From positions 124,001-188,000 of the forward strand of contig JADGBT010000002.1 of the NCBI GenBank assembly GCA_015231375.1: a stretch of 64,000 nucleotides of DNA, read 5' to 3'. A program made the translations under genes and the position numbers. This document shows positions 28,741 through 40,700 of this stretch, in pieces. Source of the stretch: Magnetococcales bacterium (GTDB taxonomy: Bacteria; Pseudomonadota; Magnetococcia; Magnetococcales; Magnetaquicoccaceae). The notes below the pieces were generated by a model, which saw only the letters and a list, made by a program, of their open reading frames with translations, had not been told where the DNA came from and made no database searches. The first letter of the stretch is position 1, and every line of letters starts with the position of its first letter.

Positions 28741-28816
<76 letters not shown>

Positions 28817-28870
28817 TTCTTCTCCATCTTTCCTCGTCTCCACATTTCCTCATCTCCACGCCTCCTTGGT

Positions 28871-30358
28871 TCAGCGCTCCATTCCGCACTCCGGCTGTTC
28901 CCGAGCCAACAACCGCAAAAAGGCCTCGACCACCCGAGGATCGAAATGCACGCCTGACAGCCGCCGGATCTCACTGGCCGCATCGTCCACCTTCCAAGGC
29001 TCCTTGTAAGGTCTACGACTCATCAGGGCGTCAAACACATCCACAACCGACACAATGCGCGCGGACAAGGGAATCTCCTCCCCTTTCAGCCCTTGCGGAT
29101 AACCGGTGCCATTCCACTTTTCATGGTGGTACAAAGCGATCTCGCGAGCGATCCGGAAATTCTTCTCATCCTGAATGATCAGGCCACCAACCTGGGCATG
29201 AGTCCGGATCACGGCAAACTCTTCCGGATCCAACGGCCCCTGTTTATTCAAGATCCTGTCGGGAACGCCAATCTTGCCCACATCGTGCAACCGGCTGGCC
29301 GTGGCAAACGCGTCGGCCACTTCGGCGCTCAACCCCATGGCCAAAGAGAGTCTCCGGGTCCACTCCACCACCCGGCACACATGCTCTCCGGTTTCGGCGT
29401 CCTTGACCTCCGCCGCTTCGGCCAACATCCGCAACGCGGCCACATTGGCTTCCCGCAGGTCCAATTGCGCCCGCAACACCTGCCAGGCCGCCACAACCTG
29501 AACCATAAAGATCCGCAACACATGCACGGACACGGACGATAACGGCTGCGCATGCTCCAGATACACCCAACCGACCAGTCGATCCTCCATCCGCAGCGGC
29601 AGCAGGGTTTCGCCTGCCTCGGTCCGCTCCTGCACACGCCGCCACAACGCCTCATCGCAGACACAACCACTCCCGGCCTTGACCCGCCACTCCCCGGATT
29701 CCAGCACGGCCAGACACCCCCTGAGCAGGATCGCCCCACCCGCGTGCTCCAAAGCGCACAACGCCACCATCCGATCCCATATGGTTGCGTAGAAACGCTC
29801 AAACCCATCCAAAGAGTGCAGATAGATCTGCGGCATGGTCTGAAGAACAGCCTCCAGGCCCCTGCGGGTAGCGTCGATCGTCATCAGATCCCGATAGGAT
29901 TTCAGACTGGAACGGACGGTCGTATACAACTTCTGGGCGGAAAGCTCCCCCTTCTCCTTGTAGTCATCGATATCGAAATTGTCGATGATGTAGCGTTCCG
30001 GAGCATAACCGGGTTGACCGGTGCGGATCACCAGACGCATCTTGTCATCCCCCAACTCCTCCCGGATGAAGCGCACCAACTGCAAACCCGCATCGTCCGT
30101 TTCCATGACGATATCGATGATGGCCAACGCAACACCGGTTCTGCTGGCCAGCAGACTCCGGGCGGCGGCGGCCGAGGTGGCGGTCATCAACTCCAGTCGG
30201 CGGCCGCTGAATGAAAAATTCCTGAGATTCAATCCGGTAATGGCCACGATGTCCGGATCGTCATCCACCACCAACACCAGCCAAGGCTCCACGCGCTCCG
30301 CCGCATCCGGCTCCGGGTTTTCCGCCTTGTTTTTGAACCTGATGCTCTTTGGCAACAT
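28871..30358 (-). CDS. Response regulator with DUF3369-like middle region and HD-GYP domain
   Basis: A 495-residue regulator. The receiver domain has VDDDPD (acid pocket) and phospho-acceptor D82 in IIDIVMETDDAG. Residues about 170-300 fit the DUF3369 sensor-like region found between receivers and HD-GYP domains. The C-terminal HD-GYP domain has H358-D359 (SRLHDVGKIG), EIALYHHEKWNGTGYP (GTGYP 417-421) and SARIVSVVDVFDAL, the residues expected for an active cyclic di-GMP phosphodiesterase. GGAG lies 7 bp before the ATG. It follows the NIT-type histidine kinase by 52 bp and is presumably its partner, so the pair would convert a signal into lower c-di-GMP. Confidence 0.88.
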   Translation of the reverse strand: MLPKSIRFKNKAENPEPDAAERVEPWLVLVVDDDPDIVAITGLNLRNFSFSGRRLELMTATSAAAARSLLASRTGVALAIIDIVMETDDAGLQLVRFIREELGDDKMRLVIRTGQPGYAPERYIIDNFDIDDYKEKGELSAQKLYTTVRSSLKSYRDLMTIDATRRGLEAVLQTMPQIYLHSLDGFERFYATIWDRMVALCALEHAGGAILLRGCLAVLESGEWRVKAGSGCVCDEALWRRVQERTEAGETLLPLRMEDRLVGWVYLEHAQPLSSVSVHVLRIFMVQVVAAWQVLRAQLDLREANVAALRMLAEAAEVKDAETGEHVCRVVEWTRRLSLAMGLSAEVADAFATASRLHDVGKIGVPDRILNKQGPLDPEEFAVIRTHAQVGGLIIQDEKNFRIAREIALYHHEKWNGTGYPQGLKGEEIPLSARIVSVVDVFDALMSRRPYKEPWKVDDAASEIRRLSGVHFDPRVVEAFLRLLAREQPECGMER

Positions 30359-30410
30359 GAATCCGCTCCGCGCTCATTCCTGAAGAAAAAACCCACCCAC
30401 CCCTCCGGCC

Positions 30411-33400
30411 TCACGGCTTCAGCCTGACCGGCCACCGACACTCAAAACGCACCCCCTGCCCCGGCACGTTCGCCATGGCGATCGTGCCTTGCAGTTTGGT
30501 CGTGACCAGATTGTAACAAAGATACAATCCCAGTCCACTCCCGCCACTGCCTCTGGCCGTGGTGAAAAAAGGTTCAAAGGCCTGATTCCGCGCCGCCTCG
30601 GACATGCCGACGCCGGTATCCTCATAATGAAAATCGATCATGGACTGACAACAGGCACAACGGATGGTGATGGTTCCCGGCAAGGATCCCTTCTCGAAAC
30701 CATGAATCAGGCTGTTCATCAACAGATTGGTCAGAATCTGATACAGATATCCAGGCACGCCATACACGATCAGATCGGGCGGACACTCCACCCGGATGGT
30801 GATCGCGGTACGCTTGAAATGGCTGTTCAGACTCATCAGCACATCGTGAATCACCTCCGATACCGAATAGTTCCGCACCGCGTCGGAAGATTGATCGATG
30901 GAGGCCCGCTTGAAGCTGTGGATCAATTCGGAGGCGCGTTTCAGGTTGCGCACCACCAGCACAGACGCCTCATCGACAATCCGGACCGCATTCACAAACG
31001 CCGCCTCATCCACCTCTTCGTGTTCAAGCAGGGAGAGCAGCGCACGGGTCTCTTCCATCAACTGGGTGGCCGCCGCATAGGCAACCCCGATCGGCGTGTT
31101 GACCTCATGGGCGATCCCGGCCACCAGTCGCCCCATGGAGGCCATTTTCTCGTTTTCGATCAACTCATGACGGGTTCTTTCCAGTTCCGTGATCTTCTGG
31201 TTCAATTCACGCGTGCGCTCCTCCACCTTGGAATCCAGGGTGATCAGCAATTGATTCTGCATCTCCTCGGAGTCTTTCTTGTCGCTGATATCCTCACTGA
31301 CGAAAATATAATGGGAGATTCTGTTTTCCAGATCCATCACCGGAGAAAAGGAGATCGACTCCCAGAAAAACGCGCCACTCTTCCTGCGACTGTGCAGCTC
31401 ACCCGACCAGTCCAGGCCATGCGTCATCACCATCTGAAAGATATGATAGGCATATTCATCATCGGAAAATTTCAGATCCAGAATATTCCGGGATGCGACA
31501 TCCTCGTATGAATACCCGGTCAACCCCGTGAAACTCGTGTTGGCGTATTCGATCACGCCCTGATTGCTGGTGATGACAATCGCAACCGGACTCTGTTCGA
31601 GCGCCCGCGACAGTTGCACGATCTTCTCCTCCGCCTTGCGCCGGGAGATCAGACTGGCCAGCGTACAGGCGATGTTGATCAGGAACACCACCTCTTCATC
31701 ATCGAACACATGCCCTTGCACCAGATACACGTTCAACACACCCAAAGGGGTTGAATCCGACTGGATCGGCACGCAATAGTGCCCATGCGGGGTCATGCCC
31801 TCGAATCGGGTTTCGTGACGCTCATCCAGCCCCCGGCTCATCACCACCTCTCCAGAAGCCATGGCCCGGCCACACAGACAATGCCCGAGAGGAACGGTGT
31901 GACACAGATCCAGCAGCTCCGGGGACAAGGATTTCTGCACGACCAGCTCCAATTGCGCGCTGGATTCCCGATACAAGAAAATGGCGCCCTTTTGCGCCAC
32001 GCCCAGCCAGGGAACCTCCAGAATGATGTCCAACGCCCGACCAAGCAGCTCTTGCAGCGTCAACGGTTGCAAGGACTGCTGCAAAATCTCGGAGGTGGCG
32101 GAGCGCAGATCCAAGGCGCGCTCGATTTTCTTGCGATTGGCGAGATGCTCGCTGATGTCGTTCAGGATCATGGTGAAATAGTTCTTGTGGTTCATGGTCC
32201 AGACCGCCAGGGAAAACTTGGCGGGAAACAACCTGCCATTGGCTCTCAAACACTTAAAATCCCCCTTTTCCCCGACAACGCGGGACTCCCCTTCCACGCC
32301 GACCGCCAACAGCGTCTGTTGCAGGATTCTCCGGCTGTCACCGACCACCAGATTGGCAAACGGTTTGCCGACGATTTCAAATTCCTGACGCTGGAACGCC
32401 TCGTAGCCGAACAGGATTCTCCCGGCGAGATTGATATCCTCGACAATGCCGGACTCGTTGAGGGAAATGATGGCATCCGCAGCGGTTTCCAGCACCGAAC
32501 GGACCCGTCTTTCGCTGATCTGCAAGGCCTGCATGCTTTGCTGCTTGAGCTGTCTGTTGTTTTCCAGGCTGTCCAGGATGTCGTTCATGGAGCGGGCGAT
32601 CAGATCGAGTTCGTCCGGAAACGAACGGGTCGCAACCGGCAGGCGCGACGACAGGTTCCCGGAAACGACCTTGCGGCTGAAATGGAAGATCGTTTCGGTC
32701 TTGTTCTTGATGCCGCGCACCACAAACAGACCAAACCCCAACGAAACCGCGAGCACGAACAGACTGAACAGCACATACCCCGTCAACGCATTCCGGGCCG
32801 CGCTCTTGAGGTGATGGGTTTCCAGCACCAGGTTCCCTTCCAGGCGGTTTCCCACGGTCTGCAATTGATTGATCTTGATCGTCATGAACCGAAACCAGTC
32901 ATGCAGATCCACGCCGAACTGTCCACCCAGACTGAATTGTACCAAACGACGCATGGCCTCTTCCGCCGGCTGATCATCGATCTTGACGCCCAAACGCTCA
33001 TCCTGATCGATCTCCCGCAGCGATTTGCCCTGTTTTTGCAACGCGATGATCACCTCGATACTGTTGCGGTAGGACTGGATGTTCTCCCAGATCGTCTCCA
33101 CGTCCTCCCGCTCCTTCTGATCGATTTCCGTGGCCGGCAGCGCGCGGATACGGTCGATGGTCTTCAAGATCTTCTGATAACTCTCCTCGAACTGATTTCT
33201 GTAATGGTCCTGCCAGGCCACCGGATCGGACGCGTCATCTTCGACGCCGTATAACGATCCCCGGATCAACAGGTTCTTGACGGAATGATAGATCCCGCGC
33301 AATCCCATGTTCTGATTCAACTGTCCCAACAAGGCATACAACGAACTGTCATATCCCTTGCTGGTGATCATGTCTCGCATCTCCTGGACCTTCTTCACCA

Positions 33401-34178
33401 TGGGATCCGACATGACCTCATCCAGCATTTTCCGGTCATCATTGGTCGCCATGCCACGAAAGATTCGGAACAGAATCTCTTGTTCCGAAATGACCTCCTT
33501 GAACTGCCGATACATGCGCGGTTCGATCTGTCTGCTCGACAAGGTGCTGGCAATGATCGCCCGCTCCACCCCGGACAGCTCCTTGCCCAGAAGAAAAGTA
33601 TTATAATTATAGGTCATGGCCGCGATTCCGGCCGTCGGAGAGATGTCGGACAAGGTGCGGATGATGCGCAGAAAATCCGCATTCATCTTGGTATAAAAAA
33701 GAATGGAGTCGTGACTGGTCAATTCAAAACGATCCACCTGCTGACGCACCCCATGCAGACGATCATAATCATCCATGGCCGACACCAGATACGACATGGT
33801 TTCCGGACCCATTTTCCTGGCGATGATCTCTGCGGACAGCGCCTCAAAGCTTTGAATCCGGTTGTTGACCTCGATGCGTTGGGCAAGCAGATCGCTCTTG
33901 AACTGTCGGCCCTGGCTGCCCAGATATCCGGCCGTCATGCCCCGTTCTTTCTGGATTTCATGGACACAACCGCTAATGGAGACGGCCAGATTGACAATCT
34001 GCTCCATGCGTTTCATGCTGTTGAGTTGCGCTGTTTTCTCGACGATTCCCGATACAATGAACACAAAAACAGCCACCATTGGAAACAGCAGAATCAAGAT
34101 CAGTTTGGTGCGGAAAGGCACTTCCATCAAATTGCCAACCACCCTGTCAAACAACAGCGTTCTCCCCTGGTTGAGCAT
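30411..34178 (-). CDS. Histidine kinase with NIT, HAMP, PAS, GAF, PAS input domains
   Basis: A kinase of about 1255 residues. TM1 is at about 23-46. A periplasmic nitrate/nitrite-sensing (NIT-type) region at about 55-450 opens with VHEIQKERGMTAGYLGSQ, the hallmark of that family. TM2 is at about 464-490, a HAMP domain at about 490-545 and PAS1 at about 555-680. A GAF domain at about 690-850 includes VPLGHCLCGRA. PAS2 lies at about 855-970, followed by a coiled coil and the phospho-acceptor H1024 in GIAHEVNTPIG. The ATPase domain has NSLIHGFE, DTGVGM and GSGLGLYLC. The long frame extends to 34310; I chose the ATG at 34176-34178 (MLNQGRTL), with 34127 and 34247 as alternatives. Nitrate as ligand is family knowledge, not shown. 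Confidence 0.85.
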   Translation of the reverse strand: MLNQGRTLLFDRVVGNLMEVPFRTKLILILLFPMVAVFVFIVSGIVEKTAQLNSMKRMEQIVNLAVSISGCVHEIQKERGMTAGYLGSQGRQFKSDLLAQRIEVNNRIQSFEALSAEIIARKMGPETMSYLVSAMDDYDRLHGVRQQVDRFELTSHDSILFYTKMNADFLRIIRTLSDISPTAGIAAMTYNYNTFLLGKELSGVERAIIASTLSSRQIEPRMYRQFKEVISEQEILFRIFRGMATNDDRKMLDEVMSDPMVKKVQEMRDMITSKGYDSSLYALLGQLNQNMGLRGIYHSVKNLLIRGSLYGVEDDASDPVAWQDHYRNQFEESYQKILKTIDRIRALPATEIDQKEREDVETIWENIQSYRNSIEVIIALQKQGKSLREIDQDERLGVKIDDQPAEEAMRRLVQFSLGGQFGVDLHDWFRFMTIKINQLQTVGNRLEGNLVLETHHLKSAARNALTGYVLFSLFVLAVSLGFGLFVVRGIKNKTETIFHFSRKVVSGNLSSRLPVATRSFPDELDLIARSMNDILDSLENNRQLKQQSMQALQISERRVRSVLETAADAIISLNESGIVEDINLAGRILFGYEAFQRQEFEIVGKPFANLVVGDSRRILQQTLLAVGVEGESRVVGEKGDFKCLRANGRLFPAKFSLAVWTMNHKNYFTMILNDISEHLANRKKIERALDLRSATSEILQQSLQPLTLQELLGRALDIILEVPWLGVAQKGAIFLYRESSAQLELVVQKSLSPELLDLCHTVPLGHCLCGRAMASGEVVMSRGLDERHETRFEGMTPHGHYCVPIQSDSTPLGVLNVYLVQGHVFDDEEVVFLINIACTLASLISRRKAEEKIVQLSRALEQSPVAIVITSNQGVIEYANTSFTGLTGYSYEDVASRNILDLKFSDDEYAYHIFQMVMTHGLDWSGELHSRRKSGAFFWESISFSPVMDLENRISHYIFVSEDISDKKDSEEMQNQLLITLDSKVEERTRELNQKITELERTRHELIENEKMASMGRLVAGIAHEVNTPIGVAYAAATQLMEETRALLSLLEHEEVDEAAFVNAVRIVDEASVLVVRNLKRASELIHSFKRASIDQSSDAVRNYSVSEVIHDVLMSLNSHFKRTAITIRVECPPDLIVYGVPGYLYQILTNLLMNSLIHGFEKGSLPGTITIRCACCQSMIDFHYEDTGVGMSEAARNQAFEPFFTTARGSGGSGLGLYLCYNLVTTKLQGTIAMANVPGQGVRFECRWPVRLKP

Positions 34179-34799
34179 CGGGATCGGATTGTAATGCTTT
34201 AAGATTATTATAAAACATGACGAATCAATCCAGCAAATCAAGATCATGTCCGTATTCCATAGACCTTTCAAGACTATAGATCGATTCACTCCCCCTGTAA
34301 ACCGATTCATTCTGTCGTTAAAAAACCTACAGATCTTTCACTTCATCCCTGTTCAACCAGCCATGCCGAAAATTCAATCACCGGCATTCCAAAAAGACCG
34401 CCTCGTCACGACCTGAATTCTTTCCTTCTGCCGGTTTTTTCGGCTACGCGCTTTTCCAGGCCGACAAACCGGCCCAACCTGTCGCCCGATCAAAACCACA
34501 CACGACACCACCCGCTCCAACCCCACCCAAACAAACGTTCGGATGCGCACCAATCCGGACACGCGTCCAGGCCGCAAGGCAAGCGGAATCAACGCCACTC
34601 GGCGTAGCGCGCCCTGCGGCCCTGGCCCTGCCGACTTGCTGTCCTCACACGAAAGACGGCCTGATGAAGCGAGAATTTTCCAAGGAAAACGGAACGGGGG
34701 GGAAGGAAGCCAGGAAGAGCCTCTTCAAGCCATGCGCCGGACCTTCTGTCAGGATCGACTCCCGAAAGAAGGCCCGGCGCAATCCGGCAGGAACAACGC
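34179..34799. other. Intergenic region between the giant gene and the histidine kinase
   Basis: About 620 bp without a convincing gene. The only structure seen is an imperfect hairpin at 34736-34778 (GCCGGACCTTCT pairing with AGAAGGCCCGGC, one A-C mismatch, 19-nt loop) shortly after the stop of the giant gene. It could be a weak terminator but lacks a U-tract. No clear promoter box pair was found for the kinase. Confidence 0.4.
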
Positions 34800-37700
34800 T
34801 CACCGACTCAAGGTGATGCCACCGGTACTCAAAGAGATGGAGGTGATCAGGCCCGGCAGATAATAGTCAAACCGCTGACTGGTGGGAATCTGTTGACTGT
34901 CTCCGTCTTCGACATACTGATCGGTAATGCCATTGGCAACCGCCGTGGTTTGCAGGCTCTTTTGCAAGGTGACGCCCGCAGCCCCTGTGGTCCCCAAAGC
35001 CGAAGAGAGCACATGGGCAGAAGGACCGCTCCCACCCCCCCCGGTGAAGAAGGTCAGGCTGCCGTCGCTCTTCAGATCGGTCAGAGCGCTGTTGTAGGCG
35101 CTCAGCAAGGTGGTGAAACTCATGCTGATGTTGGGCATCATCTGCAAATGCAACACCTCCACGGTGGAGTTGGCCGTGTCGATGGCCAGAGTCTTGGCCG
35201 TGTTGTTCACGACCGGCACCAGTCGAATCCGCACATCGGTGGTGTAATTCGTGGCATAGGGGGCAAAGGTGTCGAACAGTCCGTCGAATACGCTCTGCAC
35301 CGAAGCGGGCAGACGCGAATACATGCTGTTGATCACCCCGACCCGCGCCAGAATGCGGATCACGGTGGGATCATCCGCCGGCATGACCTCGACGGTCATG
35401 CGCTTGATCACATCACTGATGCCGTAGGTGAACGATCCGTCCGTGGTGAACTGTTGACCCAACTTGCCCAGAATCAAGGTGCGCAGATTGGCGTTGCTCA
35501 ACGTCATCGACGAAGACGCGGTGTTCATGGTGGAGATGATGCTCTTGAACAAGGTCTCGGCATTGGATTTCACCGTGGCCGCACTGTCCACATCCGCCGC
35601 CGAATCCAGATCGAACGGTTCGGCCGTGACGGTGAGGGTGAAGCTCTTGGTGAAGGTGCGCGCCGCAGCGTCCGCCACCTGCAACGTGACCGAATAACTC
35701 CCCACAGCGGGTACGGCGCCGCTGCGCACGATCAGGTAACTGCTGGTTCCCTGAACGCGAATGTCGAACAGGGAGCCGGGGTCCGACGTGATGGTATAGG
35801 TGAACGTATCCCCCACCTCCGGATCCACCGCCCCCAACAAACCGACATGGGAACCAGGATCGGCGTTTTCGTACAAGATGGTATTGCTCAAGGTGATATC
35901 CGTGGGCGCATCCAAAGCGGTGATGGTGAAGGTCACCGTGGTCGTGGCGCTCAACGTCCCACCCGAGCCGGTATTGCCCTGGTCGGAGATGGTCAAGGTC
36001 ACGGTTTCGGATCCCAGATACCCAGAATCACTCAGATAGGTCAGCGTAGCGATGGCGGCATTCACCTGGGTCACGGTGCCGGTGAACACCATGCTGTCGG
36101 ACCCCTCCGCCCCGGAGGTGATGGTCACGCCCGAACCGGTGGCCAGCGTGAGGGTTCCGTTCAACGCCGAAAGCGTCGCCTGCAACGTGGAAGGATCCGC
36201 ATCCACATCGGCCACGGACAGACCGGTGATGGATCCGGAGACATCCACAGTGATGGTGGGCGTGGGCGTGCCGGAGATCACCGGGGCGTCGTTGACCGCC
36301 ACCACAGTGATGCTCACCGTAGCGGTGGTGCTCTTGGTGCCATCCGGACCGGTGTTGCCCTGATCGGAAACCGTCAGGGTCAGGGTTTCCGTGCCGTTGT
36401 AGTTCGACGTGCCCTGATAGGTCATGCCACTCAAGGCGGCATTCAACTGGGTCACGGTTCCGGTGATCACCAGACTGGCCGAGGCATCCGCACCCGAGGT
36501 CACGCTCACCCCGGAGCCGGACGCCAGCGTCAGGGTGCCGTTGGTCACCGCCAGCGTCGCCTGGAGCGTGCCGGTATCCGCGTCCGCGTCGCTCACCGAC
36601 AGACCGGTGATCACCAGCGCGGCATCCTCATTCACGCTCAAGGTGGGCTGGACGATAACCGGCGCGTCGTTGACCGCCGTGATGGTGAACGACAGGGTGG
36701 CCGTGGCGGTCAGGGCGCCACCGGTGCCGGTATTGCCCTGATCGTCCACCGTGACGGTAATGGTCTCAGCACCGCTGTACTCGGTGGTGCCTTGATAGGT
36801 CAACGTCCCCAGGGCGGTGTTGAGCTGCGTCAGGGTGCCGGTGATGACCATGCTGGCCGAACTGTCCGCCCCGGAAGCGACGGTCACGCCAGAACCGGAG
36901 GTCAGGGTCAGAGTGCCGTTGGTCGCGGTCAGGGTGGCTTGCACGGTGGCGGTGTCCGCGTCCACATCGGTGATGGCAAAACCGGTGATGGCGGTGGCCG
37001 TATCCTCTAAAACCGTGGCCGAGGCGGGCGCGGCCACCACCGGGGCATCGTTGACCGCCGCGACGGTAAAGCCCATGGAAGCCGTGGCGCTCTGGGCGCC
37101 ATCCGGACCGGTGTTGCCCTGATCGGAAACCGTCAGGGTCAAAGTTTCCGTGCCGTTGTAGTTCGACGTGCCCTGATAGGTCATGCCACTGAAGGCGGCA
37201 TTCAACTGGGTCACGGTTCCGGTGATCACCAGACTGGCCGAGGCATCCGCACCCGAGGTCACGCTCACCCCGGAGCCGGACGCCAGCGTCAGGGTGCCGT
37301 TGGTCACCGCCAGCGTCGCCTGGAGCGTGCCGGTATCCGCGTCCACGTCACTCACCGACAGACCGGTGATCGCCAGGGCGGTATCTTCCGTGGCGCTCAA
37401 GGTGGGCTGGGTGATGACCGGCGCGTCGTTGACCGCCGTGAGGGTGAAGGTGAAACTGGCCGTGGCGCTCTGGGCGCCGCCGGAACCGGTATTGCCCAGA
37501 TCGGAGACGGTCAAAGAGAGGGTCTCGGACCCGTTGTAATGGGCCGTGCCCTGATAAGTCAGGCTGCCCAAGGCGGTATTGAGCTGAGTCAGGGTGCCGG
37601 TGATCACCATGCTGGCCGAACCGTCCGCTCCCGAGGTGACACTCGCCCCGGAACCGGAAGTCAGGGTCACGGTGCCGTTGGTGGCCGTCAAGGTGGCCTG

Positions 37701-40700
37701 CAACGTACCGGTGCCCGCGTCCACATCGGTGATGGCAAAACCGCTGATGGTGGCGGAGACATCTTCGGTGACCGTGGCCGATGCCGGAACGCCGATCACC
37801 GGCAGATCGTTGACCTCGGCGACCTGGAAGGTAACCGTGGCCGTGGCGCTCATCGCGCCACCAGTGCCGCTGTTGCCCAGGTCATCCACGACCAGGGTCA
37901 GGATCTCCTGTCCGTTGTAATCGCTGCTGCCCTGATAGACCAGATTCGACAGCGCGGTATTGATCTGGTCCACCGTGCCCGAAAGGGTCATGCCCGCCGA
38001 CCCGTCGCTGCCCGAAACCAGACTCGCGCCGGAGCCGGCATTGAGGGTGAGCGTGCCGTTGGCGACCGCCAGGGTGGCCTGGATGGCGTTGGTCCCCGCG
38101 TCCCCGTCGGTCACCGTGAAGGCGATGGAGACCGCCGTATCCTCCGTGGCCGACACGCTGGCGGGTGCCGTGATCGTGGGGGCGTCGTTGGCGTTGGTGA
38201 CGCTCACGCTGACGGCAAGGCTGCCGGAGAGTGTGCCGGTGCCGGCATCCGTGGCCACCAGGGTGACATCATACAGATTGTCCGCCCCCGAATCGGTGGG
38301 GTTTTCGTAATCCGGCGCGATGAGGAAGCTCAAGGCGCCGGTTGCCGCGTCGATGGAAAAACGGTCCGCATCGGTTCCGGAGAGCGACCAGGTGATGGCA
38401 TCCCCTTCCGGATCGGTGGCCGTGCCGGTGTAAAACGTGCCCACGGTATTTTCCGCCACGCTCGCCGAAGTGGCGGAAGTGACGCTCGGGGCGTCGTTGG
38501 CCCCCTGGATGGTGACAGTCAACAGCGCCGTATCGGTCAAGGTGCCATCGGAGACGGTATAGTTGAAGACATCGCTCAGGCTTTGTCCCGATTGCAGCGC
38601 CTGTACCGTGGAATCGGCATCGTTGACCACATAGGCATAAGCGCCCGAGCCATCCAGCACCAGCGAACCGTAGGTGCCGGACAAGGAGACGCCCACGCTT
38701 CCCGCCGTGCCTCCGCCTTCCACGCCGCCAGTACGCACGGCGGTGACGGTCAGGCTGTCGGATTCCCCATCGGTATCGTTGCTCAACACGGCACCGGTGG
38801 CATTGACGCCTGCGCTGCCATTGGCCGTGCCACCCGCCTCGGTGGCGCTGCCGGTGTCATCCACCGCCGTCGGGGCGTCGTTGCTCCCCTGAATGGTGAC
38901 GGTCAGCACCGCGTCGCTGGTCAAAGAGCCATCGGAGACGGTGTAGTTGAAACTCTCCGTCAGGCTCTGACCCGCCTGCAAGGCCTGAACCGTGGCATGG
39001 GTGTCATCCACCACATAGGTGTAACTCCCTGTGGCCGTCACGGTCAAAGCGCCATAGGTGCCGCTCACGGAGGCACCCACGGTTCCGGCGGTACCGCCAC
39101 CCGCGACACTCCCGATGCGCACGGCGGTCAGGGTCAGGGTGGTCCCGGTGTCCACATCGGTGTCGTTGGTGAGCAGATTCCCGCTGGCATTGGATCCCGC
39201 CGTGGCATTGGCCACCCCGCCCGCTTCCACAGCCGTGCCACTGTCGGCCACACCCACCGGGGCATCGTTGGCCCCCTGAATGGTGATGGTCAACACCCCC
39301 ACATCGCTCGACAGGCCATCGGAGACGGTGTAGTTGAACGATTCGGTCACACTCTGACCCACCGTCAAAGCCTCGACCGTGGCGTTGGCCGTATCGACCG
39401 CATAGGTATAACTCCCGCTGCCGGTCACGGTCAGGGTGCCATAGGTGCCCACCAACGCCGTACCAGCGGCAACCTCGCTTCCACTGCCTTCCACCGCTCC
39501 GGTCCGCACCGCCGTGACGCTCAAGGCGTCGGACTCCGGATCGGTGTCGTTGGTCAGCAGAGCCCCGGTGGCGTCACTGCCCGCCGTGGCGTTGGCCACC
39601 CCGCCGGCGTCGCTGGCCGTGCCGGTGTCGTCCACCGCCACCGGGGCGTCGTTGGCCCCCTGGATGGTGATGGTCAGCACCGCCGTATCGGTCATCGAGC
39701 CGTCGGAAACGGTATAATTGAAACTTTCGGTCAGACTCTGACCGGATTGCAACGCCTGGACCACGCTCTCGGTTTCGGTCACCACATAGGTGTACGCACC
39801 GCTCCCGCTCACCGTGAGGACGCCATAGGTTCCAGACAGCGACGCACCCACCGTTCCCGCCGTTCCACTGCCTTCCACCGATCCCGAACGGATGGCGGTG
39901 ACCGACAGGGTATTGGCTTCGACGTCGGTATCGTTGGCGAGCAGCTCGCCACTGGCGTTGCTGCCGGTGGTGGCATTGGCCACGCCTCCGGCCTCGGTGG
40001 CCGTGCCGCTGTCGTCCACGGCCACCGGCGCGCTGTTGGTCCCCACCACGGTGATGGTCACAACCGCCGTATCCGTCCATCCGCCATCGCTGACGGTATA
40101 GTTGAAAGAGTCGGTCAGGGTCTGACCCAGACTCAGAGCCAGCACGGCGGCGGCGGATTCGTCGATGGTGTAGAGATAACTGCCATCGGCGGCCAGGGTC
40201 AACGCGCCGTAAGAGCCGCTCAAGGCCGTGCCCAGGGTGCCGCTCGTGCCGCTGCCTTCGACCGCGCCGGTACGAATGGCGCTCACCGTCAGGGTGTCGC
40301 CTTCGACATCCGTGTCATTGGTCAGCACAGCCCCGGAAGCCGTACCGGGACTCACACCAGCGCCGTTGCCGACCTTGGTGGCGGTGGCGGCATCATCGGC
40401 GGCCACCGGCCCGTCGTTGGCCCCCTGGATGGTGATGGTCAGAAGCGCCGTGGCGCTCAAGGTGCCATCGGACAAAGTATAATTGAAGCTTTCCGTCAGG
40501 GTCTGGCCGGATTGCAACGCCTGCACCACGGCATTGGTCTCGTTGACCCCATACCGATACTCCCCGCTGGCACTTACCGTCAGGGTTCCATACGTGCCGC
40601 TCAAGGCAGACCCCACCACGCCCTCACTGCCGCTGCCCGCCACGCCACCCAGACGGATGGCGGTGAGCGTCAGGGTGGTGTTGGCATCCGGGTCGAGATC

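Noticed and set aside
34543-34863. 106-codon plus-strand frame in the gap before the giant gene
   Set aside because: It runs into the antisense of the giant gene and has no ribosome binding site or recognisable motif.
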